Positions 1 through 7,848 of a stretch of 64,000 nucleotides of DNA are shown piece by piece (the first letter of the stretch is position 1; each line of letters opens with the position of its first letter). The notes under the pieces are model-generated. The model had not been told where the DNA came from and made no database searches. It saw only the letters and a list, made by a program, of their open reading frames with translations. Source of the DNA: CAVUCH01 sp963739995. GTDB taxonomy: Bacteria > Acidobacteriota > Vicinamibacteria > Vicinamibacterales > JAENWD01. Location: assembly GCA_963739995.1 (NCBI GenBank), contig CAVUCH010000002.1, forward strand, positions 53,053 to 117,052, read 5' to 3'. A program made the position numbers and the translations under genes.

Positions 1-262
1 CGTGCGGGACTCGGGTCACTGGCGCTCTGTTCCAGGCTCTGACGCGTTCATGAGAGCGGGCAGTTCGCTCACGAAATACCGTGCCCGCCTCCCCGTCCTT
101 CGTAAGCGCGATGGCCGCCAGCGTCGGAAGACCGCAGTTTCCGGGACATGGGCGCGCCTGCCGTGCGTCGACGGATGGCCCGGCTCTTGCCCCGCCACCC
201 CCGTGGTCAGCAGGCGTAACCCGCACCCCGCAGCCACGCAACCATCCAGTGGAGCCGAGCTC

Positions 263-1090
263 ATGACAGCACGAACGTGGAACGCCATGCTTTGTCGATC
301 GGCCCTCGCCGGGCTGGCCGCCATCAGCCTCTTCGCATGTGGCTCCCGGGAGCCGACGACGGATGCGGAACGGCTGGCCCGTGGCCGGGAGCTGGTGCAG
401 AAGATGAGCACACGGCTTGCCGCCGCGAACGCCATGAGCGTGACGACCAGCGAGGTGCGCGAGGTGGTGCGTCCGTCCGGCAAGAAAGTGACGGTGTCGC
501 AAACGGGCTTGTATACCGTGCGACGCCGCGATCGTTTCTACGCGAAGATGACGGGTAGCCGCAGCCTGGAGACCTGGTACAACGGCAAGACACTGACCAT
601 CGCCTCACACCCTGAGAAGGTTTTCGCCCAAGCCCCGATGCCCGACACCATCGATCGTACACTCGACGTCCTGGCCGAGCGATATGACATGGCGCTGCCG
701 ATGGGCGATCTGTTTTTCAGTTCCGCGGAGAAGGCGCTGCTGTCCGACACGTCCACCGGTGGCTACGCCGGCACCGAGCGTGTGGGCGACACGCCCTGTG
801 TTCACCTGGCCTTCAAGGACGTCGGCGTCGACTGGGAGCTCTGGCTTCCCGAGCAGGGCGACCCCCTGCCGAAGCGACTGAAAATCGTCCAGACAAAGCG
901 TACAGGTCAGCCGATGGCCGATCTGACGTTCACCGGCTGGAATTTGTCGCCGGAGATCACCGATGCCACCTTCGTCCCGAAGGTGCCAGCGGACTACGAA
1001 GGCATCGCGATCGTGCAGCGGGCCGCCGCGGTCAAGAAGGCCACGGCCGCGCCGGCTGCGGGTTCCACCGCACCGGCCACGAAGAAATAG
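263..1090 (+). CDS. DUF2092-type periplasmic lipoprotein
   Basis: Encodes about 275 residues from ATG 263; the open frame runs back to the window edge, but GGAG at 251-254 and a signal peptide favour 263. The N-terminus is hydrophobic (LAGLAAISLFAC) with a lipobox ending in Cys, so it is probably a lipoprotein. The body (TSEVREVVRPSGKK, YTVRRRDRFYAKMTG, LETWYNGKTLTI, VHLAFKDVGVDWELWL, TFTGWN) resembles the DUF2092 family, a LolA/LolB-like beta-sheet fold of unknown role. The C-terminus is Ala-rich and low complexity. The next gene starts 17 bases downstream after a good ribosome site, suggesting co-transcription. Function is unknown; an outer-envelope lipid or lipoprotein binding role would only follow from the fold. 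Confidence 0.8.
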   Translation: MTARTWNAMLCRSALAGLAAISLFACGSREPTTDAERLARGRELVQKMSTRLAAANAMSVTTSEVREVVRPSGKKVTVSQTGLYTVRRRDRFYAKMTGSRSLETWYNGKTLTIASHPEKVFAQAPMPDTIDRTLDVLAERYDMALPMGDLFFSSAEKALLSDTSTGGYAGTERVGDTPCVHLAFKDVGVDWELWLPEQGDPLPKRLKIVQTKRTGQPMADLTFTGWNLSPEITDATFVPKVPADYEGIAIVQRAAAVKKATAAPAAGSTAPATKK

Positions 1091-1107
1091 AAAGGAGTGG
1101 TCGAATC

Positions 1108-1863
1108 ATGAGTCCACAGAGTACGGCAAGAAGAATCGTTGCCGTCCTGGTAGCGACAGCGACCGTCACGGTCGGCCTGGCGCCGATTTCTGCGCAAGTA
1201 CGCGCCGGCCGGCGCGGTGCCGTGGCCCATGGCGAAGACGGCTCGGTGGCTGCCGGCCCGCGGGGCGTGGCGGCCAAGGGCGAAGACGGCGCGGTGGCCG
1301 CCGGCCCGCGGGGCGTGGCGGTCAAGGGCGAAGAAGACTATGCCGCGGCGGGACGGCGTGGCGCGGTGGCCAGCGGCGAGGAGGGCTATGCCGCCGTCGG
1401 GCGAAACGGCACCGTCGTGACCGGCGAAGAGGTCGACGTCCAACGTGCGGCGGTCGGCCGCGGTGGCGCGGTCGTCGTCGGCGAAGAAGGCGCAGCAGCC
1501 AGGGGCCGATACGGCAACGTAGTGGTCGCCGACCGGTACGAGAGCTACGAGGCGTGGAAGGCGGTGGCGGCGGTCGGCGCCGGCATCGCCATCGGCACGA
1601 TGCTGGCGAAACCGCCCGCCGCCGCAGCGCCCGTCGTCGTTACCGGAACGACGTACTACTATCACGACAACGTGTACTACACGCGCGTGATGACGAGCGG
1701 TGAGGTTGCCTACCAGGTCATCGACCCCCCCGCGGGCGCGATCATCACGACGCTGCCGGCAGACTGCAAGAGCGCACGCGTGGGCGACGCGACCTACACG
1801 CAGTGTGGCTCCACGTACTACACAAAAGTGGCGACGGGCTACCAGGTGGTCGTGCTGAATTGA
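1108..1863 (+). CDS. secreted tandem-repeat protein with DUF6515-like C-terminus
   Basis: Encodes 251 residues; AAGGAG at 1092-1097 precedes ATG 1108. Residues 1-30 form a signal peptide ending near PISAQ. Residues 32-135 consist of a degenerate repeat of about 12 residues built on G-E-[DE]-G-x-[AV]-A-x-G-x-x-G (GEDGSVAAGPRGVAAK, GEDGAVAAGPRGVAVK, GEEGYAAVGRNGTVVT). A hydrophobic Ala/Gly stretch follows, then a Tyr/Val-rich C-terminal module (TYYYHDNVYYTRV, DPPAGAIITTLPADC, YTQCGSTYYTKV) with two cysteines, resembling the DUF6515 family of surface proteins. It probably pairs with the preceding lipoprotein gene. Role unknown; an exported structural or envelope-associated protein is the best inference. 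Confidence 0.75.
   Translation: MSPQSTARRIVAVLVATATVTVGLAPISAQVRAGRRGAVAHGEDGSVAAGPRGVAAKGEDGAVAAGPRGVAVKGEEDYAAAGRRGAVASGEEGYAAVGRNGTVVTGEEVDVQRAAVGRGGAVVVGEEGAAARGRYGNVVVADRYESYEAWKAVAAVGAGIAIGTMLAKPPAAAAPVVVTGTTYYYHDNVYYTRVMTSGEVAYQVIDPPAGAIITTLPADCKSARVGDATYTQCGSTYYTKVATGYQVVVLN
1212..1510 (+). repeat. in-frame minisatellite-like repeats
   Basis: About eight degenerate copies of a roughly 36-45 base unit lie inside the secreted protein gene. The best pair, around 1246-1290 and 1291-1335, is nearly identical in DNA (both contain GCCGGCCCGCGGGGCGTGGC), which points to recent duplication within the array. Confidence 0.7.
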
Positions 1864-2291
1864 CCGCATGGCGGACGCTGCTGCCGGTCGCGCTGCTGGT
1901 CGCGGTGGCGTGCGCGCAGGTGACGCTCGCCAGAACCGCTGGCCTGAGTCCGTGGAAGGGCGGCGGTTTCGGGATGTTCTCCACCACCGACGACGCTGGT
2001 CGTCGACGCGTCCGGGTGTTCGTGAGCGCGGCCGAGCGGTCGGAGGAGATCGCGATCGCGCCGTCGCTCGAGGATGCGGCACGGCGCGCAGCGGTGTTGC
2101 CCACAGACGCCGCGCTCGCGCGGCTGGCGCGCCGCGTCGTGAAACGCGAAGCCAGGTATCAGCGTCCGGTGGAAACCGTTCGCATCGAAACGTGGCGCAT
2201 CGACTACCTTCCCGACACGCTGGCGGCGACTTCTCGTCGCCTGCGCAATTTCGTCTACCGTGTGGACGCCACTCCTGCGCCCCGCCCGTGA
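1860..2291 (+). CDS. small membrane-anchored hypothetical protein
   Basis: The open frame overlaps the end of the previous gene. The best start is TTG at 1860, which overlaps the preceding TGA as TTGA and gives about 143 residues beginning MTAWRTLLPVALLVAVACAQVTLA, a single N-terminal membrane segment or signal. The rest (SPWKGGGFGMFSTTDDAGRRRVRVFV ... LARRVVKREARY ... VETVRIETWRIDYLPDT) looks like an extracytoplasmic domain. It overlaps the next membrane protein gene by 32 bases, so the two are probably translationally coupled partners. I do not recognise the family. The start is inferred; the upstream ATG at 1803 lies deep inside the neighbouring coding region. Confidence 0.6.
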   Translation: MTAWRTLLPVALLVAVACAQVTLARTAGLSPWKGGGFGMFSTTDDAGRRRVRVFVSAAERSEEIAIAPSLEDAARRAAVLPTDAALARLARRVVKREARYQRPVETVRIETWRIDYLPDTLAATSRRLRNFVYRVDATPAPRP

Positions 2292-3141
2292 CGAGAACGG
2301 CGTCCCCGACTCCGTTCTCAGCCTGACCGCCATCATCCTGCTGCTGCGGCCGCTGGACGTCTGGTATGTAGCGCCCATCGTGCTGGCCGCGGCGTGTCTG
2401 GCGCTGGTCGTTCGAGCGGTGAGGCGCGCGCCGATCACGTGGCTGCTCGTCGCCCTGCTCGTGGCAATCAGGATTGCGCTGGTCTGGCCGCTGTCCGACA
2501 ACCACGTCTACCTGCTCGCGTACTGGTGCCTGGCGCTGGGACTGGCACTCTCCGGTCCCGCGCCTGCGGCGACGCTGTCGGCGAGCAGTCGAGGGCTCCT
2601 GGGCGCCGCGTTCGCGATGGCGGTGCTGTGGAAAGCGGTGCTGTCGCCGGACTACGTCGATGGTCGTTTCTTCAGAGTGACGCTGCTGACCGACGAGCGA
2701 TTTGCCGATGCGTCGCTGGTGTTCGGCGGGCTCTCACGCGAACAGATGGCCGAGAACCGCTCCTTCCTCGAGCCGCTGCCGGAAGGGGCCGCGCTCCTCC
2801 ATCCGCCGGCGTTCGTCGAGCCGCCGCGTCTGCGGGTGTTGGCCGCGCTCGCGACCTGGGGCGGACTGGCGCTCGAGACGCTGGTCGCAGTGCTTTGTCT
2901 GATCCCGGCGGAGGGACGAATCCAGCTCGCCCGACACGCGGCGCTGCTCGCGTTCTGCGTCACGACGTACGCGCTGGCGCCGGTCGCCGGCTTCGGATGG
3001 CTGCTCGCCATCATGGGCCTGGCACAATGCCGTCCGCATCAACGGTCGTTGCGCGGCGCTTACCTTGCGGTGTTCATCCTGATCCTTCTGTACACGGAGA
3101 TTCCCTGGACCGGCGTCCTGGCCGATTGGACGGTTCGCTGA
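2260..3141 (+). CDS. polytopic membrane protein of unknown function
   Basis: Encodes 293 residues with roughly seven or eight hydrophobic helices (for example SLTAIILLLRPL, VAPIVLAAACLALVV, WLLVALLVAIRIAL, LAYWCLALGLALS, LGAAFAMAVLWKAVL, YLAVFILILLYTEI). A conserved-looking polar loop after helix 5 (VDGRFFRVTLLTDERFAD) probably faces one side of the membrane. ATG 2260 lies inside the preceding gene; a later start is possible. The pairing of a one-helix protein with a multi-helix protein suggests a small membrane complex. Family not recognised. Confidence 0.6.
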   Translation: MWTPLLRPARDENGVPDSVLSLTAIILLLRPLDVWYVAPIVLAAACLALVVRAVRRAPITWLLVALLVAIRIALVWPLSDNHVYLLAYWCLALGLALSGPAPAATLSASSRGLLGAAFAMAVLWKAVLSPDYVDGRFFRVTLLTDERFADASLVFGGLSREQMAENRSFLEPLPEGAALLHPPAFVEPPRLRVLAALATWGGLALETLVAVLCLIPAEGRIQLARHAALLAFCVTTYALAPVAGFGWLLAIMGLAQCRPHQRSLRGAYLAVFILILLYTEIPWTGVLADWTVR

Positions 3142-3301
3142 GCGCCGCCGGCTTACCTCGGCTTCGCTCCGGGTGCTGTGACACGTCGACCGTCACCGTA
3201 TGGTGTGAGCGGGGTCCCAACCGATTGCCATCGCGCGGCGCGAGTGAGCCGGACCGTTTCGGCGCGTGTGTGGGTGCGCCTGGTCCACCTCCCTCTTCCG
3301 T

Positions 3302-4828
3302 TCACTTGCGCCTTCCGACCTCCGCTTTCGCTGCCTGGCGTCGGTCCCGCTGCTCGCTGATCAGACGATACGCGACGTAGTACTTGTAGATGTTGCTGAC
3401 GTAGGTGACCGTCTCGCGGCCGATCCGCTCAGAGGCGAGGCGCTCGACGTTGCCGAACCAGACATTGGGATTGAGGCCCCGCTTCTCCGTTTCGCGCCGG
3501 AGCTGTCTGATGCGTCCGGGTCCGGCGTTGTAGGCGGCGAATGTCATGAGCGCCTTGTTCAGATTGTCCATGGGCTCATCCTTGAAGTACTGATCCATCA
3601 TGAACCGCACGTACTTCACGCCAGCATGGATGTTCGGCTCGACCCGGGTGATGTCGCCGACCTTCAGTTCCTTTCCGGTCGCGGGCATGACCTGCATCAC
3701 GCCGATCGCGCCAACGGGACTCTTGACGTTCTGGTCCAGCGTCGATTCCTGATAGCCCTGCGCCGCCATCAGCAGGTAATCGAGATCGTACTGTGCGCCG
3801 TACTTCTGAAACAGCGCGATCACCTTCCGGAGTTTCCGACGCTCGGCCTCGGCGGCGGCGTTCTTCGCGTACTTGAGGCTCTGGAGATACCGGCGCTCGA
3901 TCGTGTTCCGGAAGGCATCGCCCTTGCCGTGCTTCCGGATCCACTTGTTGACCTCGTCCCGGAGCCGGGAGTTCTCCTTGCGAACCGCGACGGCCAGGCT
4001 GCCGCCCGAGCGAACGGGGATATCGCGGTGTACCTTGATGTTCTTGAACACCTGGCTCCAGAACTCGGCGAGATAGTCGTCGACAACGGTGATCGGGGCG
4101 AGGCCAGCGTTGACCATCTCGAGCACGTCATCGTCTTCGAGCACGTCGGGGGCGTCGTTGAACACGACTGCCGCCTTGCCGCGCTTCTTCAGCTGCTCGT
4201 TGAGGTGGCTGAGCGTCTCGTGATAGACGCTGGCTTTCCGTACGAACACCTCCTGGCCGGCGAGGTCGTCAACCGTACTGATCGCGGGCGCACCCGGGCC
4301 GGTGACCACAACCTGGCTGACGTTGGTGCGCGTCGGCTCCGAGAAGGCGACGAGCTTCTCCAGCTCGGGCCTGACGGTCACCATGGCCGCGACCATGTCG
4401 ACCTCGCCGCGCTCGAGGGCGGGATAGAGGTGATCGCGCGACATCGGCACGATCACCACGTGCACCTTCAGATTGCGCGTTTTCAGTCTTGTGTTCAGAT
4501 CGCTCTCGAATGACTTCAAGGCCTCGTACGTAATCCCGCGCTCCTGCCCCTGGTCGACGAAGTAGTGCGTGCGGTTGTACGTGACGGCCGCACGAATCAT
4601 GCGTCGCTTGACCATCTCGTCGAAGTCGCCGGTGAACGGCTTGCCCACGAAGTCCCGCAGGCCTGCCGGAAGGGCGTCGTAGGGCGAGGCCCCCGACGTC
4701 CCGGCAGTCGAACTCTGCGGTGCAGCCTCGGTCGCCGGTGGCGTCGACTGCTGCTGACCAGTGCAGGCGGTCGCGACCGCCGCGAGCAGCAGGGCAACAG
4801 CCCCGAGACCGTTACGTGACCTGTCCAT
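3302..4828 (-). CDS. MltF-like lytic murein transglycosylase (lipoprotein)
   Basis: Encodes 508 residues. The N-terminus is a lipoprotein signal (LLLAAVATAC, Cys22). Residues about 75-310 are a family-3 solute-binding-protein fold (RAAVTYNRTHYFVDQGQERGITYE, ERGEVDMVAAMVTVRPELEKLVAFSEP). Residues about 335-500 are an SLT transglycosylase domain with catalytic Glu361 in AAQGYQESTLD, the GAIGVMQVMP motif and AAYNAGPGR at 432-440. This is the architecture of E. coli MltF, which cleaves peptidoglycan to 1,6-anhydromuropeptides at the outer membrane; the solute-binding half is thought to sense cell-wall fragments. It is transcribed away from the small periplasmic protein gene at 5218. Confidence 0.92.
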   Translation of the reverse strand: MDRSRNGLGAVALLLAAVATACTGQQQSTPPATEAAPQSSTAGTSGASPYDALPAGLRDFVGKPFTGDFDEMVKRRMIRAAVTYNRTHYFVDQGQERGITYEALKSFESDLNTRLKTRNLKVHVVIVPMSRDHLYPALERGEVDMVAAMVTVRPELEKLVAFSEPTRTNVSQVVVTGPGAPAISTVDDLAGQEVFVRKASVYHETLSHLNEQLKKRGKAAVVFNDAPDVLEDDDVLEMVNAGLAPITVVDDYLAEFWSQVFKNIKVHRDIPVRSGGSLAVAVRKENSRLRDEVNKWIRKHGKGDAFRNTIERRYLQSLKYAKNAAAEAERRKLRKVIALFQKYGAQYDLDYLLMAAQGYQESTLDQNVKSPVGAIGVMQVMPATGKELKVGDITRVEPNIHAGVKYVRFMMDQYFKDEPMDNLNKALMTFAAYNAGPGRIRQLRRETEKRGLNPNVWFGNVERLASERIGRETVTYVSNIYKYYVAYRLISEQRDRRQAAKAEVGRRK

Positions 4829-5217
4829 CGTTGTGTCTCTTTCAGTGCGCTTGTTTTCGCCCCGCCGTCGATGGTGCTGCGAGCAGACGGCGCCGCGCGT
4901 TCTCGGCCGTCAGCGCGGACGTACTCCAAGGCAAGGAGCAAGCCAGCGAGGCGGGGCTACCAGGGACGTGACAAGGCGTATCTGTCCGCGCGTTTCGCTG
5001 GCTCGCTACAAACCATGTCGCCCGCGACCTGAAAGCCTCACAACGGGCGGTGAGGCAAGCCACGAGGCGCGGGCAATGGAGCGCTATTTCCGTGAACATT
5101 CGTCGGTGACAGTCACCGATGGCCTGGCGTGCTCCTTGCCAGACCCAGGGAAATGCGCCCGGATGCATGACGACGTTCCGGTTCCGGCGCTGACGTTCAA
5201 CCACACGGAGGACAGTG
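4829..5217. other. divergent intergenic region with palindromes
   Basis: This is a 389-base gap between divergent genes; no coding signal was recognised. It holds a spaced inverted repeat (4930-4946 against 5124-5140, one mismatch in 17) and a perfect palindrome TCGGTGACAGTCACCGA at 5103-5119 with 8-base arms. The inner stretch around 5055-5110 loosely resembles the core of the palindromic family at 20719-20885. Confidence 0.5.
4930..5140. repeat. possible diverged member of the 165-bp palindrome family
   Basis: The terminal arms GGCAAGGAGCAAGCCAG and CTGGCGTGCTCCTTGCC are complementary at 16 of 17 positions. The interior (GGCAAGCCACGAGG... then ...GAACATTCGTCGG) partly follows the order of words in the 20719-20885 element (GGCAAGGCGTGAGG... 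then ...GAATATTCGAGCGA). It is longer (211 bases) and lacks the CTAG ends, so membership is tentative. Confidence 0.35.
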
Positions 5218-5691
5218 ATGATGATGATGCGACTCCTGACGGCGTTTGCGGTTGTTGCCGGTCTGGCCTCGCCGGCGATGGCCCAGGCGGAGAAGACCAA
5301 CATGGAGATTCTTCGCCAGAAGATCAAGGCGGACAAGAAGCTGGTCGTCGCCCAGAACCTGCAGCTCACTGATGCGGAGGGAACCGCGTTCTGGCCCGTT
5401 TACGACGCGTACCAGAAAGACTTGCAGCAGATCAACCAGCGCCTGACCGCAGTCATTTTGAAGTATGCCGACGCCTATAACAAGGGGCCGGTGCCCAACG
5501 AGGCAGCCAAGGGGCTGCTCGACGAGGCTCTCGCCATCGATCAGGCCGAAGCGAAGTTGAAGGACACCTACGTGCCCAAGATCCTGGCCGTGCTTCCGGC
5601 CACGAAGGCGGCACGCTACATCCAGATCGAGAACAAGATTCGAGCGGCCGTCCGCTACGAGCTCGCCGAGGGCATTCCGCTCGTCGAGTAG
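5218..5691 (+). CDS. small periplasmic protein, Spy/CpxP-like in character
   Basis: About 157 residues. GGAGGA at 5207-5212 precedes a run of one GTG and four consecutive ATG codons (5215-5229); 5218 or 5221 gives the best spacing. A signal peptide ends at SPAMAQA. The mature part is charged and helical (MEILRQKIKADKKLVVAQNLQLTDAEGTAFWPVYDAYQKDL, QINQRLTAVILKYADAYN, DEALAIDQAEAKLKDTYVPKILAVLPATKAARYIQIENKIRAAVRYELA). A helix, a TDAE...FWPVY segment and a terminal helix resemble LTXXQ-type periplasmic chaperone-like proteins, but I cannot assign it firmly. A hairpin at 5722-5753 probably terminates it. Confidence 0.8.
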   Translation: MMMMRLLTAFAVVAGLASPAMAQAEKTNMEILRQKIKADKKLVVAQNLQLTDAEGTAFWPVYDAYQKDLQQINQRLTAVILKYADAYNKGPVPNEAAKGLLDEALAIDQAEAKLKDTYVPKILAVLPATKAARYIQIENKIRAAVRYELAEGIPLVE

Positions 5692-5721
5692 AGAGGAAGA
5701 GCTCAGCTGTTCGTGACGGGT

Positions 5722-5753
5722 CATTAGGGTCGGATCGGTGGCGATCCCTAATG
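5722..5753 (+). terminator. hairpin downstream of the small periplasmic protein gene
   Basis: CATTAGGG (5722-5729) pairs perfectly with CCCTAATG (5746-5753), with a further ATCG/CGAT pairing inside the loop. It begins 30 bases after the stop codon. There is no T-run, so a role in 3'-end protection or factor-assisted termination is as likely as intrinsic termination. Confidence 0.45.
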
Positions 5754-6362
5754 GCCTTCACCCGCATGCTGCTGGCAAGCGCCACGCTCGGCTGAGGCTG
5801 CCATCCGGTCAGCTCGAACCAGGCCGCCTCGAAACGATCGATCGCGGGCTACGGTTCGGCGCGCAGCGTCTGCCGCGGACGACGGGAGTGTGCGCTCGAA
5901 CCCTAGCAGCCCGTGGTGAAAGGCCGGCTGCATTCGGCCGCCGATGCATCCCCGCCGGCTGCGTTGCTTCTTCCTCAAATACTGCCCGGTATTCTCGGTC
6001 GTCGCGCCTTGCCGGCGGGGCGCCTCCGCGCCCTCGGTGCGACGCCGGTCTTTCACCACGGGCTGCTACGACGTCACGATCCAGTTCAGCACACGGTGCA
6101 AGAGGCGGCCCGACGGACGCGTGCAGCGAAGGCGTGATTCGTGGCGTATTCCTCCTCGACGATGAACGCCGAATCGTTCGGTCACACACTGGCGTTCGCG
6201 GGCCCATCGTTCCAAGGTTTCGCGAGCTCGATCACCGCCAATCGTGATCGTGGTCGTCGCAGACGCCATCGGTTTCGAACTCTGACTGTACAAGTCTCGC
6301 ACCTGCCGCAGTTACTGCCACTGGCCGGGCCTGCCTCTTTGCGGCGTCAGTCTTGCGAACGC
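5754..6362. other. non-coding stretch carrying palindromic element A
   Basis: This 609-base stretch has no convincing gene; the open frames have no family resemblance and shadow one another. Its main content is the palindromic element at 5904-6068. Confidence 0.5.
5904..6068 (+). repeat. palindromic element A (165 bp)
   Basis: Bounded by perfect 19-base inverted arms, TAGCAGCCCGTGGTGAAAG (5904-5922) and its complement (6050-6068). The core contains CTCGGTCGTCGCGCCTTGCC, shared exactly with the element at 14446-14611, plus a GCGTTGCTTC...ATACTGCCCGGTAT segment matching the same element with few changes. There is no open frame inside with coding character. The arms differ in sequence from the other copies, yet each copy stays self-complementary. 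Confidence 0.85.
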
Positions 6363-6659
6363 GTGCGGATTGTGGACTGCTGGATCGGAGTCGTGCAGAA
6401 AGACGATCGACGTGTCGTGCGTCTGGCAGGTCGTCTCGGCGAAGCGCAGGTTCCAGAGCTGCTTGCCTCATGCGGCTGCCCCGGTCCGCTGGAGCTGGAT
6501 TTGTCTGACTTGGTTTCCGCTGACGCTGCCGGCTTCGATGCCCTTCACCGAGTACAGGCGCGAGGCGCCGTCTTTGTGGGAGTGCCCGGCTACATTCGCC
6601 TGCAGCTCGAGTCCCACTCCCGAACGCGCCCCGGGAGACTGGGCGGCAAGCTGTATTGA
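6363..6659 (+). CDS. STAS-domain (anti-anti-sigma-like) protein
   Basis: About 98 residues from GTG 6363; the open frame extends upstream, but only this part looks like protein (VRIVDCWIGVVQKDDRRVVRLAGRLGEAQVPELL, LELDLSDLVSADAAGFDALHRVQARGAVFVGVPGYIRLQL). The pattern of a beta strand, L-D-L-S-x-L-x-S-x-D-A-x-G, then helix is the STAS fold. The SADAAG segment holds the serine usually phosphorylated in SpoIIAA/RsbV proteins. The receiver-HATPase gene downstream would supply the kinase-like partner. No clear ribosome site was seen; the start is inferred from homology reach. Confidence 0.7.
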   Translation: MRIVDCWIGVVQKDDRRVVRLAGRLGEAQVPELLASCGCPGPLELDLSDLVSADAAGFDALHRVQARGAVFVGVPGYIRLQLESHSRTRPGRLGGKLY

Positions 6660-6747
6660 ACACGCCCGCCGTTTCGGAGGAGCAACACGCCTGACCGCGC
6701 GCGCACGCCGCCAGCTCCACGTCATGCAGTGACCCGGCCGTGCTATC

Positions 6748-6891
6748 GTGCTGCGCTGGATTCATGCAGGTGAAGGGGTCGTCGGCGCGCTCCTCCTGGC
6801 GATCGTTCCTTATCTGATTGTTCGCGAGCGCCGGTCAACCGGCTGGTGCGCGGCTGCGACGCGAACCGCGCGAGGTGAGTCCCGACCATGA
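6748..6891 (+). CDS. possible 47-residue membrane peptide
   Basis: GTG 6748 begins VLRWIHAGEGVVGALLLAIVPYLIVRERRSTGW..., one strongly hydrophobic helix followed by basic residues (positive-inside rule). Its TGA overlaps the next ATG as ATGA at 6888-6891. No family was recognised and there is no obvious ribosome site, so it could be chance. Confidence 0.3.
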   Translation: MLRWIHAGEGVVGALLLAIVPYLIVRERRSTGWCAAATRTARGESRP

Positions 6892-7004
6892 GCGCTTCCA
6901 GGCCGCCTGCTCTCGATACCGACGCCGCGCAGACGCTCGCTGCGAAAACCAGGAACATCCAGGTGGTCGTCCAGAACTCCGGCCATCGACCGGTCGGACA
7001 ATGA
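6888..7004 (+). CDS. possible 38-residue soluble peptide
   Basis: ATG 6888 overlaps the previous stop by four bases, and its own TGA overlaps ATG 7001 of the receiver gene in the same way. The peptide (MSASRPPALDTDAAQTLAAK...) has no recognised domain. Support comes only from the two consecutive ATGA junctions. Confidence 0.3.
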   Translation: MSASRPPALDTDAAQTLAAKTRNIQVVVQNSGHRPVGQ

Positions 7005-7841
7005 CGCCGCGACGGGTGCTCGCGATCCGGCCTGAGCCGGCGCTGACCGCTTCGCTCGCGCGCGATCTCGACCCCCGCGAGCACGAGCTGGAATGTTCTG
7101 CCGGCGACATCGAAGCCGTGCACCGTGTGCGGGCTCGCTCCATCGACGTCGTGATTACCGACCCCTCGACCACGATCGAGGAAGACCTGGCGCTCGCCTC
7201 GGAGCTGCGGAACGTGCGGCCGGCGATCAGGACGATCGTGCTCGCACCGTCACGCGACGCATGAGGCGCTCGTGAACGCTCTCCGGGCGCACGTCTTCGC
7301 GTGTTTCACGCCACCCTTCGCGTACGACGAAGTCGCGGCGATGACCACGAGCGCGCTGCGAGTCGACTTCGGGTCAGACGACATTCAAGTCGTCTCGGGC
7401 TCGGCTCATTGGCTCACTCTCAGGATCGCTTGTCATCTCCTCACCGCCGATCGCGTTGTCCGTTTCATGACCGAGCTGCAGTCGCGCACGCCGGACACGG
7501 ATCGCGATCTGCTGATCGCGGCGTTCCGCGAAATGCTTCTGAATGCGATGGAATATGGCGCCGGCTTCGACCGCGAGAAAGTCGTCGAGGTCACCGCCGC
7601 GAGGACCACCCGCGCCATCGTCTATCACTTCAAGGATCCCGGGGCCGGATTCGACCGCGGCGATCTCGACCACGCCGTGGCATCGTCCAGCCCGGAAGCA
7701 GTGATCGCGACCGCGATACGTCGAGCCGAGCGCGGGCTGCGGCCGGGAGGATTCGGGATGCTGATCGCGCGCCAGGTCGCCGACGAGATCACCTACAACG
7801 AGCGCGGAAACGAAGCGCTGCTCATCAAGCACATCGGCTGA
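7001..7841 (+). CDS. receiver-like plus HATPase protein split by a frameshift
   Basis: The first part (7001-7264) reads MTPRRVLAIRPEPALTASLARDL..., SIDVVITDPS, IRTIVLAPSRDA and stops at TGA 7262. The frame opened by GTG 7272 begins VNALRAHVFACFTPPFAYDEVA, which is the natural continuation of a receiver fold (helix 4 to helix 5). It then runs into a GHKL ATPase with N-box FREMLLNAMEYGAGF, G1 box YHFKDPGAGFD and G2 box GLRPGGFGMLIARQVADEI. One base too many (or two too few) near 7261 separates the halves; joined, they give about 280 residues. HATPase proteins of this class act as anti-sigma or serine-kinase partners of STAS proteins, matching the gene at 6363. If the break is real, GTG 7272 or ATG 7341 could still express the ATPase alone. 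Confidence 0.75.
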
Positions 7842-7848
7842 GCACTGG

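Noticed and set aside
2..262. N-terminal extension of the first open frame to the window edge
   Set aside because: It lacks protein character, and ATG 263 is followed by a lipoprotein signal with a ribosome site before it.
994..2505. 503-residue minus-strand open frame opposite the repeat protein
   Set aside because: It is Arg/His-rich antisense of three plus-strand genes with signal peptides; a GC-skew shadow.
3266..4513. 415-residue plus-strand open frame
   Set aside because: It is antisense to the lytic transglycosylase, whose catalytic motifs are intact.
5215..5229. Poly-methionine start as a regulatory slippery run
   Set aside because: Four ATG codons after one GTG are more simply alternative starts near a strong ribosome site.
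5738..6247. Open frames around palindromic element A
   Set aside because: They are read through an inverted repeat with a shared non-coding core; composition is Arg-rich with no family match.
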